From Diplonema japonicum (lineage: Eukaryota; Euglenozoa; Diplonemea; Diplonemida; Diplonemidae), in NCBI GenBank assembly GCA_964019335.1, contig OZ025684.1, positions 496,001 through 560,000 of the forward strand: DNA of 64,000 nt, in the 5' to 3' direction. The position numbers and the translations under genes were made by a program. The notes beneath the pieces are model-generated. The model saw only the letters and a list, made by a program, of their open reading frames with translations, was not told where the DNA came from and made no database searches. Numbering within the stretch: the first letter of the stretch is position 1; each line of letters starts with the position of its first letter. Below, piece after piece: positions 17,183-25,410 of the stretch.

Positions 17183-19756
17183 TTACGGCGTTTTAACTTT
17201 GAGAGTGTACCTGCTTTTGATGTTCTCGTCACCTGCAGGAGGGGTCTGGAAGGGGTAGTACATGACATAGTTAACTTGCCAGATGTTGTTCCAGAGGTTG
17301 TAACCCATCCCAATGACAGAATCCGGCTGCAGGGGATCCATGCTGAACAGGAAGGGTGTGGGCGGTGCGTTTGCTGTGATGGGCGACACGACAGCCGCAT
17401 CAAGAGAGTTGATGTCGAGGTCACCCCACGTGACGCCAGGCCACACAGCGTGCTGCTTCGGGTTACCATTCTGGATGGTGTCGTAGGGAGACACGGGATG
17501 TCCCAGTTTGTGCATGGTCCACGTGTACCCCTGATCGGGCACAGGGTAGAAGGAGTAGTGCATCGCCTCTGACAGTCTTGTCTCTGTCTTATCAAAGTTC
17601 AGCATCTCCAAGTTGATGGTGTTCGCGTCCACCACCTCGACACTCACCCACACATGGCTTGGCGCTCCGTAGTCAGTGTGTAAAAAGTTTTGAAATGTCG
17701 CCTTGCACAGTGCTTGGCAGTTGTCGTTCTTTACATACACCTCGTGCTCACTTGTAGGACGATAGTCCCCCCTCGTGCAGCCAGTGTTGTTCGTCATGTT
17801 GGGCTTGAAATATCCACAACCCCCGCCTAAGGGCCCCTTGTAGACCGCGGCCATCTTGTCAAAGTCGTCGTTTGTGTAGGTGCTGTACACGATGTCGCCC
17901 ATCACGTGGTCGGGCGAGGCCCATTCCCTGCCGCCGAGGACCATCTTATCCAAGCTGCAGCTTTGGGTGAACCTGTACTGCGCGCCCTTGCACGTGAAGG
18001 TGGTGTTCAGCTTCTCTTGACGATAGCCTTTAAGGTCGGGCTCTTGCACGTTCTTCACGTTGTCGAGGGCCTTCTGCACGTTGTTCCTTACGGGATGGTC
18101 CTTCAGCGCTTCAACTGCAAAGTCAATCCATGCACGACGCTCGACGAAACTGTTGGTCTGGTCTGCCCAGTAGCCTTCGTACTTCGCGGTGGCGAAATCC
18201 GCGTTGGACCACGTGTTCCACTCAGGGACACCAGGGAGCCCAGCGGTGTGCTCAGGTATAGTCAGAATCAGCCTCGTCGCGTTGTAGATCCTAGCATCGC
18301 TGATGTTGCAGTAGGAGCAGCCCTCTAGTTCCCTGACAAAGGCACGGTACTGCGAGTAGGCAAGCACGTCACTAGGCACACCCTGGATCCATGTGTCGCC
18401 GATTTCTGCTGTAATGACAGGGAGTTTCGCCTTTACTGGCGAGTTTCCCACGTTGGCTGTAAACGCCTGGAGTGTCGAGGAAAACACACTTGCACCAGGG
18501 AACTCCGTCCTCAGGATCTCAAAGACATTAGTGACCGCCTGGATGCTCTCAGGAGGACCGCTGTTGTCCGTACGGAAAGCGAAGCACAGTGCCTCATCAA
18601 ACCCGTCAAACATCATACAATCTTCCCTGCAGAGCCCTCCGCAGTTCTCAGCGTTCGGACCCGGGTCTCCAGGGTAGCCACCTGCATGGTTCATGGTCAG
18701 GATCTCCGTGTTGGTGGCCTCGTCCTTCCACATGAACATCTTGTGCGGGTACCACCCACCAGTTGCCGGTGTGCCTTGGTTCTGTCCAATTGTGATTGCC
18801 TTGAACCCATTCTTCACTAGTAACGGGACAACACTCCTCGTGCTTCCGGGCACGTCCCTCAGGTTGTACACTTTATTCTTCGGCTTCGGCACACCGAGCT
18901 CTTCTGCAATCTGGTTCGTCATCTCCAAACCCCACTCAAAGAAGCCGCCCCAGCCTACCGCTTCGCTCTGAAGGTTGAACGGGCCGTCGTGCCACACGAT
19001 GTCGCCGCGTTTCGCAGCAGCTGCGAAGGCTTGCTTGTCAGCTTCAGAGGGGCAATAGAGCTTTGTCCCGTTGGCCAGGAGGGCGTTGGGTAGGCAGTTT
19101 ATGTAAAGCGACACAAGCCAGGGATGTGTCGTGTAGATGAACTGGTTCTCTGGTGACAGGGCGCGGGTGAGGTTAGCAAGCTGGATAACACTGGGGAAGT
19201 ACTCGGAGGTGTAGCTGTTGAGGACGTTTGCCATGAAGCCGATGGGGTTGCCCTCGGGGGTATGGATGGCGAAGCCGATGTCGAGGTGGTTCATGAAGAC
19301 AACATGCACCTTCTTGATGGGCTGCTGCTTTTGCCAAACCCATCCGTTGCTCCATGTTATGTGCGAGCAGTTCGTGATCGTTCCATCCAAGGAGAGCCCT
19401 TGTGCGCTCGACTTATCGATGTCCACATGTGCAGCCCCTGTCTGGCTGTTCACGGTGCCCTCCCCATAGCTCCAGTTCCCCGCAGTCACTGCCATCACTG
19501 TGAATGTCGTGTCGCTTGTTGTTGTGAAGTAGTATTCGTCTGTGCGTGCGCCGACCTGTTGCCCCGTCCACGCTCCGGTGAGGTTGCAGTCTGGAGCTCC
19601 TGTCCTCAGCAGCTCACCTGTGTCAGGGTGGTATTTTAACCTCTTTGCAAATTGTGGCCGTCTAATGAATCGATCCCAAAACGGCCTCTCGGCCTCAGTA
19701 TGCCCTTCACACACGAATATTAGGCACATGCCGACTAGCGTCAGACATAAACGCAT
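17183..19756 (-). CDS. secreted GH38-like (DUF5054-type) glycosidase, copy 1, intronless
   Basis: 857 aa with signal peptide MRLCLTLVGMCLIFVCEG. After an N-terminal beta domain (residues about 40-150) comes a GH38-like catalytic region starting KKVHVVFMNHLDIGF, where H-x-D resembles the metal-binding HSHxDxGW of alpha-mannosidases. GPFNLQSEAVGWGGFFEWGL, WKDEATNTEILTMNHAGGYP and EIGDTWIQGVPSD follow. I place it in the DUF5054 group related to GH38 from memory; the substrate is unknown. Several N-x-[ST] sites fit a secreted or lysosomal enzyme. A paralogue at 41102-43755 has the same length but two introns; this copy runs through both sites without interruption. A block of 228 bp (17344-17571) is identical to 41263-41490. 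Confidence 0.8.
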   Translation of the reverse strand: MRLCLTLVGMCLIFVCEGHTEAERPFWDRFIRRPQFAKRLKYHPDTGELLRTGAPDCNLTGAWTGQQVGARTDEYYFTTTSDTTFTVMAVTAGNWSYGEGTVNSQTGAAHVDIDKSSAQGLSLDGTITNCSHITWSNGWVWQKQQPIKKVHVVFMNHLDIGFAIHTPEGNPIGFMANVLNSYTSEYFPSVIQLANLTRALSPENQFIYTTHPWLVSLYINCLPNALLANGTKLYCPSEADKQAFAAAAKRGDIVWHDGPFNLQSEAVGWGGFFEWGLEMTNQIAEELGVPKPKNKVYNLRDVPGSTRSVVPLLVKNGFKAITIGQNQGTPATGGWYPHKMFMWKDEATNTEILTMNHAGGYPGDPGPNAENCGGLCREDCMMFDGFDEALCFAFRTDNSGPPESIQAVTNVFEILRTEFPGASVFSSTLQAFTANVGNSPVKAKLPVITAEIGDTWIQGVPSDVLAYSQYRAFVRELEGCSYCNISDARIYNATRLILTIPEHTAGLPGVPEWNTWSNADFATAKYEGYWADQTNSFVERRAWIDFAVEALKDHPVRNNVQKALDNVKNVQEPDLKGYRQEKLNTTFTCKGAQYRFTQSCSLDKMVLGGREWASPDHVMGDIVYSTYTNDDFDKMAAVYKGPLGGGCGYFKPNMTNNTGCTRGDYRPTSEHEVYVKNDNCQALCKATFQNFLHTDYGAPSHVWVSVEVVDANTINLEMLNFDKTETRLSEAMHYSFYPVPDQGYTWTMHKLGHPVSPYDTIQNGNPKQHAVWPGVTWGDLDINSLDAAVVSPITANAPPTPFLFSMDPLQPDSVIGMGYNLWNNIWQVNYVMYYPFQTPPAGDENIKSRYTLKVKTP

Positions 19757-20695
19757 TGTTCTTGAGGTTACCCTCCTTTTTATTTTGTTTTCGTTGTACT
19801 GTTAACCCTTGAAATAGACCAGAGCTGATTTTACCAGTTGTTAACCTTTATCCAACCAGCTGCTTCTGTGGAAGCAGGCACTGCAAAGCATTCCTCAAGT
19901 CTATCGAGAGCAGGGTCTGGGGTCAGTTTGCAGAAAAGAACGGGATGGAAAGATTTTTAAAATCTGGGCTAAAGCGTTCAGAGTGTCGGAGCAACTATGG
20001 GGGTTTCTTTCTCTCCCAGATTCGTAGAGCGTAGCACCCATTTTATGTGACATGCGACAGGCGAGAGGATAGCAATTGAAGAAGAAAAGGGGCGACAAGG
20101 AAGGGGTTACTAAAAAAGGGGGCGGCGGGGGGGAAGTACCTCGATATCACAACATGTGTGGGAGAATCGAGTTTTTCTTCGTATGACGGCCGAAAGGTTG
20201 GAGAACAAGGGGGGGGGTGACACGCCCAGGCCGCGACTCCTCATGTCTACGTTGACGAGCCTTCTGTATCTCTGTTAACTTAGCACTTAACAATATTCTT
20301 CTCAGAAAACATAATACATCTTATCGGCGCTCTTGCAACGCCAACGTGCCCAAAAATATGTGAACATTCCAGCGACTTTTTTTTTTGAAAGGAAAACACT
20401 ATTGCACCCGAAAAAAAAAGAATTTCGTCAAGAAAAGGCTTTTCCAGTCACTTTTTCTTGCCGAAGGTTATTCCGGAGGTACGCTAACAGTGGCTGAAGC
20501 CTCAAAATCTTCAAGCCCCTTCAGGTCCAATTGACGCCGTCAGTCCAAAAATACTTTTTTGCAGCTAAATAGTTTTCGTCACTTCTTCTCTTGACGATTT
20601 TCTTTCTTTCTTTTTTTTTTTTTTTTTTTTCTGTCCGTCATGCAATATTCGGAGAAAAAGGAAAAGAGAAAAAAAGAAAAGACAAAAAGTTAAGA
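19757..20695. other. intergenic spacer, no gene recognised
   Basis: About 940 nt, AT-rich, with short A, T and G runs (GGGGGGG near 20210 and a T tract at about 20613-20630). Possible frames are short and unlike the neighbouring genes. Nothing recognised. Confidence 0.5.
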
Positions 20696-22741
20696 TTACT
20701 GAGGTAGTGGTTGTTGCTGCCGCGGTGAACGGGCCGTGGAACGCATACATTTGTGTAAACAGAACATAAAGACTGTGAACAATAGAGCAGTTGTGAAGGT
20801 AGTGGCAGGTGTTATGCCAGTATAGCGATACGCGAGCCGAGGAGGGCAAGGTAGAGGTAAATCAGCTTCAGCAAGGACAGGTGTACCACGCATAGTAGCG
20901 AAAGCATTGCACTGTGGAGACTGGACAAAGTTCTCCACGACGAGCATGGGAGGCGTCCCGAAGACCATGCAAGGCTGCCTTGAAGAGGTGAACTCTGGCC
21001 ACTTGAGAGGCACCTTTCCACCGGTGTTCGGGTTGCCCGACAACATAAAATTCGACCAGAAGGCCTTCATGTTTTTATGAAGATCCCACTCATACGGAGT
21101 TGCCATGCCACGAGGGTACCCGAACACATAGGGCACCTCAGCACCGTGGAAGCTCCCAAGTGTTGTGGTGTCCTCGTAGTTCCCGCTCACCGACGGGGTG
21201 TGCGTGAAGTAGTAGTGGTACCCAGCTCGTGTCCCATCCTTTGTGATGGCTGCCAGCGCTGCTTTTAAAGGGCAGAGGATAGCATCATCACCTGCGACAC
21301 GGATGGCAGCTGCACGCCAATGTCCCGGACCATGGCTGCACTGTGGAATGGGCATCCTCACCTTTGTGTACAGCTCCGTGATTCTCTTCACGTGATCTTC
21401 CCCATAGAAGTCCTCCACCCACTCCGTGAACTCCTTGTATGTAGCGTTGCAGGAGATCTCAGGCACGTGATACATCATCATCGTCGCCTCGTCCAAGTTG
21501 GACCCCATGATCACCTTCACCTTTGGAGCGATCTGCTGCTTCTGCATCAGCTCAGGAATGCCGTCCTTCAACTCCACACCGTCAACTACAGGCGCGAACT
21601 GGTCGGTCCAGAAGTCGTCCGGGTACGGGAAGGCGTGTCCCGACATGCCCATTGCCACTGCGGGGTCTGCCTTTTTCAAGCACTTAAGAAGCGTCTCTTG
21701 TGTTATCCATTTCAGGTGCAACGTCATTGTGTCGTCTGCTTCAGCAATCGGCGCAGCGGACCTGTATATGACCCACGTCTCGTTCACCCTCGCATAGCCT
21801 TTGCACGACTGCTGCAGAACACACATCTGCCTAACGGACTCTTCTGTCTTGCTCGCCTCGAGCAATGTAACGTCCTTCGTGTCGACGACTACGTTGGGCA
21901 GCTCCTTCCATGCACCGGCATCACACGGCCCCCTGCCCAGACCTGTCTCGTGCGATGCGTGGGCAACAAGGGTTGCAAGGTATTCCGTATTAACTATAGC
22001 ATGCGGCAATGTCTGTGTCTGGTACAAACCAGGGGATTGAGCTACAGCAGTAGCAAACAGCCCCCAAGACCGCGGGTTGGTCACATGGTAAGCCACAGCA
22101 GTGCCCCCGCTAGACTCACCTAGGATGGTCACTTTCGACGGGTCGCCACCGAACTGCTTGATGTTGCGCTGCACCCACCGAAGAGCCTGCTGCTGGTCGA
22201 GCATCCCGTAGTTGCCAGTGGTGTTGCGGGAGTTCAACGCTGCCAGCTTAGGGTGGGCACCGTACCCGAAGACACCCAGACGGGAGTTGGGTGTCACGAG
22301 AACGACGTCCCGTGAAAACCACGGGAAGTTCGTCTCATCGTCGTTGGAGGAGCCGTAGAGGAACTCGCCTGCGTGGAAGTAGACAAGCACGGGAAGACCC
22401 GACCTGAAGTTCTTCGCCGCCAATGGGGCATACACAGAGAGGTATAAACAGTCTTCGCTAGAGCCTTCCACGTGTATTGTGTCCCACCCTTTAGGGAGCC
22501 CTGTGCCAGGACTTCCCGGTTGGATACAAACCGGTCGTTTGCCTCCCTTTACCCCTTTCCATGACTCCTCTTCCTCTGTCGGCATGAACCTCCGGGCACC
22601 CACAGGCGGCTTTGCAAATGGTATCCCATGGAACACCCCTCTCGCACGCTGAATATTCCCACTTACTACTCCCTTATCAGTGAGGACCTCTAGCGACATG
22701 GTACTTATGGCCAGCGCTACGAAGGCTATGGGCCGAAGCAT
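20696..22741 (-). CDS. carboxylesterase type B, membrane anchored
   Basis: 681 aa with signal peptide MLRPIAFVALAISTMSL. Type-B carboxylesterase/cholinesterase family: FHGIPFAKPPVGARRF, EDCLYLSVYAP, LPVLVYFHAGEF (oxyanion region, HAGEF instead of the usual HGGGF), then the nucleophile elbow GESSGG with Ser210, MGSNLDEATMM holding the acidic member, and FHGAEVPYVFG with the catalytic His. A hydrophobic stretch near residues 646-664 (TTALLFTVFMFCLHK) followed by basic residues suggests a C-terminal transmembrane anchor with the enzyme outside or in the lumen. Length is somewhat above the usual 550-600 because of this tail. Substrate unknown. Confidence 0.9.
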   Translation of the reverse strand: MLRPIAFVALAISTMSLEVLTDKGVVSGNIQRARGVFHGIPFAKPPVGARRFMPTEEEESWKGVKGGKRPVCIQPGSPGTGLPKGWDTIHVEGSSEDCLYLSVYAPLAAKNFRSGLPVLVYFHAGEFLYGSSNDDETNFPWFSRDVVLVTPNSRLGVFGYGAHPKLAALNSRNTTGNYGMLDQQQALRWVQRNIKQFGGDPSKVTILGESSGGTAVAYHVTNPRSWGLFATAVAQSPGLYQTQTLPHAIVNTEYLATLVAHASHETGLGRGPCDAGAWKELPNVVVDTKDVTLLEASKTEESVRQMCVLQQSCKGYARVNETWVIYRSAAPIAEADDTMTLHLKWITQETLLKCLKKADPAVAMGMSGHAFPYPDDFWTDQFAPVVDGVELKDGIPELMQKQQIAPKVKVIMGSNLDEATMMMYHVPEISCNATYKEFTEWVEDFYGEDHVKRITELYTKVRMPIPQCSHGPGHWRAAAIRVAGDDAILCPLKAALAAITKDGTRAGYHYYFTHTPSVSGNYEDTTTLGSFHGAEVPYVFGYPRGMATPYEWDLHKNMKAFWSNFMLSGNPNTGGKVPLKWPEFTSSRQPCMVFGTPPMLVVENFVQSPQCNAFATMRGTPVLAEADLPLPCPPRLAYRYTGITPATTFTTALLFTVFMFCLHKCMRSTARSPRQQQPLPQ

Positions 22742-22901
22742 ATTTTCTTTCTTTTAAAATTTCCTGGGTATACTTGCTAACTCTGTAGAGTATAAGGTCA
22801 TCTTAAGGAAGGAACGACGAGGAAAAGAACCGCAAAACAGCATCACGACCGCCGACAAGTGGGAGAAGAGTGAATATTGCAAAAGGGTAGTTGAAGGACC
22901 C

Positions 22902-23147
22902 CTACCGCTCGCTCTGCTCGGTGATGCGCCCTGTACCTCCTCTGAAGAGGAGGTAGCACATGTAGTTGTAAATCAGCAACAACATTACGCTGATGATAAT
23001 CGTCGGCAGCAGCAGTCCGTACACTCTGCTAGGGAAAAAACTGTGTATAGCATGTCCCTCTTGGATAAAGGGCAACGCGATGACCCAGAAGACGTAGTAC
23101 ACATAGAACACCGCCATACCTTTAAGGGCGATAGTGCTGAGCTTCAT
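22902..23147 (-). CDS. DPM2: dolichol-phosphate mannosyltransferase regulatory subunit 2
   Basis: 81 aa with two transmembrane helices. It has the DPM2 layout: first helix VFYVYYVFWVIALPFI, then QEGHAIHSFFPSRVYGLLLP (the family has LPFID..H.IH..F.PR.YA), second helix IIISVMLLLIYNYMCYLLF, and a short basic tail. DPM2 stabilises dolichol-phosphate-mannose synthase in the ER membrane and so supports N-glycosylation, GPI anchors and mannosylation. Length matches the family (about 84 aa). The ATG is preceded directly by an A-rich leader; upstream lies the large inverted repeat. Confidence 0.85.
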   Translation of the reverse strand: MKLSTIALKGMAVFYVYYVFWVIALPFIQEGHAIHSFFPSRVYGLLLPTIIISVMLLLIYNYMCYLLFRGGTGRITEQSER

Positions 23148-23188
23148 TTTTTTTTTTTCTCTCTCTTTTTTTTCTATGTTTTTTTTTT

Positions 23189-23936
23189 TTCAGGTGGTGG
23201 GGATAACATGGAAATATAAAGAAGTACATCAGATGTGTTGTTCGCTGTTGACCTCCTCGTCGGTCATCACCGGTAGCGCCCAAGTGGAAGAAGCAGATGC
23301 TCTGGGTGGCTGGGTGGCGAACAGGCAGCAAACTACACGGGCTCAGAATCTTGGTTACCCGGGGCGCCCCGGCTGGGGTTGAGCTGCACACCGCACGCAT
23401 TAAGGACACGACGCGGAACGCAGAAGAAGCTACAGCTAGGCCGAGGTGCGCCCCCTGTAATCAAGTAAATGGTGCTTGTGCAGGGTGCCCCCACCGGCTT
23501 CCTTTAAATCATCGAGTTTTTTCTCTTTTGCTTTCTGCTTTTTGTGTATGTCTAGAGTTTCCAAAGAAACATGTTCTGTAGAAGTGAGTCGACCGACCGG
23601 TCTATAAAAAATAAACTCGATGATTTAAAGGAAGCCGGTGGGGGCACCCTGCACAAGCACCATTTACTTGATTACAGGGGGCGCACCTCGGCCTAGCTGT
23701 AGCTTCTTCTGCGTTCCGCGTCGTGTCCTTAATGCGTGCTGGTGTGCAGCTCAACCCCAGCCGGGGCGCCCCGGGTAACCAAGATTCTGAGCCCGTGTAG
23801 TTTGATGCCTGTTCGCCACCCAGAGCATCTGCTTCTTCCACTTGGGCGCTACCGGTGATGACCGACGGGGAGGTCAACAGCGAACAACACATCTGATGTA
23901 CTTCTTTATATTTCCATGTTATCCCCACCACCTGAA
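23189..23936. repeat. large near-perfect inverted repeat (palindrome)
   Basis: The left arm 23189-23520 and right arm 23613-23936 are reverse complements, with a 92-nt central spacer. The arms differ by an 8-nt tandem duplication in the left arm (GGGTGGCT near 23307), a one-base indel and a few substitutions, roughly 98-99 percent identity. The left arm opens right after a T tract ending TTCAG. No terminal repeats of a known transposon and no transposase. About 50 nt of the right arm (from 23631) resembles 35438-35487, so part of it is dispersed. A transcript across it would fold into a hairpin of over 300 bp. Confidence 0.9.
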
Positions 23937-24124
23937 TATAAAAAAAAATTAAAAGAAAAAAAAAATATAAAAAACCGACACTTTTCTTTTTTCTGCCCTG
24001 TCACTGGGGGGCAAAAAAAAATGAATTTTTTAAATGTAGGGGGTGGGGAAAACGTTAGTCTTTTCTTTAATCGGGGGACTCACTATGATGGCGACGAAGC
24101 CAATAACAAAAAGACTTGTTATAC

Positions 24125-24709
24125 TTATTTCTTGGGCTTCCAGTCGAGGACACCCGAGGACTTGACCTTGACCTCCTGGTTGGGCTTGTCGGAGGTAGTG
24201 GGCAAGTTCTCAATGCGGCGCACGATGTCCATCCCTTTGATGACCTTCCCGAAGACAACATGCTTCCCGTCAAGGTGGGGGGTCTCTGCAACAGTGAGGA
24301 AGAACTGGGAACCGTTGGTGTCCTTGCCAGCATTGGCCATGGAGAGGCACCCGATGAAGTGCTTGTGGGTGAAGTCCTCGTCAGCGAACTTCTCGCCGTA
24401 AATGCTCTTGCCGCCAGTACCATCGCCCCTTGTGAAGTCCCCGCCCTGAAGCATGAAGTTCTTGATCACCCTGTGGAAGATGCTGCCCGTGTAGCCACCC
24501 ACCTCATGCCCCTTTGCGAGCTCTTCAAAGTTCTTCGTTGTCTTCGGGCACTCATTCCCGAACATGCCCATCACGATCCTGCCCGCGTCTTCACCACCGA
24601 TGCTGATATCGAAGTACACCTTGCTCGTCACCTTCCCTCCAGGCTTCTTCGCACACTCTACGTTGGCTACCAGCAAGGCCGCCAGCAACACAATTGCTTT
24701 GCACGACAT
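24125..24709 (-). CDS. cyclophilin B-type peptidyl-prolyl isomerase, ER/secretory
   Basis: 194 aa from the ATG at 24709, with signal peptide [20 protein letters not shown]. Canonical cyclophilin: [40 protein letters not shown] (catalytic Arg80), [19 protein letters not shown] and [16 protein letters not shown]. The cyclosporin-contact Trp of human cyclophilin A ([10 protein letters not shown]) is His145 here, which in other cyclophilins lowers drug affinity. The C terminus LDWKPKK has no KDEL-type signal. It assists folding in the secretory path. Unrelated in detail to the divergent pair at 3-6 kb. Confidence 0.93.
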   Translation of the reverse strand: MSCKAIVLLAALLVANVECAKKPGGKVTSKVYFDISIGGEDAGRIVMGMFGNECPKTTKNFEELAKGHEVGGYTGSIFHRVIKNFMLQGGDFTRGDGTGGKSIYGEKFADEDFTHKHFIGCLSMANAGKDTNGSQFFLTVAETPHLDGKHVVFGKVIKGMDIVRRIENLPTTSDKPNQEVKVKSSGVLDWKPKK

Positions 24710-25410
24710 GTTCAGAAAGTAGAATTCAATGTGTGGGTCCTTCAAAGATATGTTGGGGCACGGAGGTCCTTAGCACATATAAAGAAAAGGGGTGTGGTGT
24801 GGGTGGGGGAAGAAAGAAAGAAAGTATAGGGTTTTTTTTTTTTTTTTTATATTATTATTTCCACTTTTGTATTACTCCGAACTTTTTTCTTCTTCTTCTT
24901 CTTCTTTTTTTTTTTTTTTTTTTTTTTTTTTCCAAGTGTTATTTTTTTGCCCGAAGCGCCCAAATAACGTAGTTAAAAATTTGGAGTGAAACGATGGCGA
25001 TTTGTTGGAAAGAAATGGCTGTTATTATGACGAGGTGGGGACTCATCAAATAAAGAAAGAAAATAAGGACAAGCGAACATATTTTTGTTCTTTGAGACCC
25101 TTGCACGAAAGGAGAACTAGTACGCAACACGTGATTGGCAGCAGACTGCCCAGGGGTGGCCAGGAAAAAGAGGGCCGCGACGATTTATAACACCGTGGTC
25201 CGTACCTTGCATTTATTCATTTGCCCCTGGGAGTCTGCCTTCTTTAAGTTCACATGGGACTATTTTTGTGCTTCATGAAAGGGGGAAGGGGGAGGGGGTT
25301 CCCTGCAAATATTTTGTGACAGGTGACGAATAATTGATCGAAAGAAAAGACGATAAAATATTTTAAACGAAAGAAGAAATAAAAGGTAAACGTTACGGTC
25401 TATGAAGCCT
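24710..25410. other. intergenic spacer with poly-T and TTC repeats
   Basis: About 700 nt. (TTC)n followed by a T tract at about 24887-24931, and T/A runs near 24832-24850. No gene recognised. Confidence 0.6.

Noticed and set aside
23602-23931. Similar reading frames in both palindrome arms
   Set aside because: Frames in the two arms diverge after an 8-nt duplication and a one-base indel, so there is no selection on protein; the inverted repeat itself explains the match.
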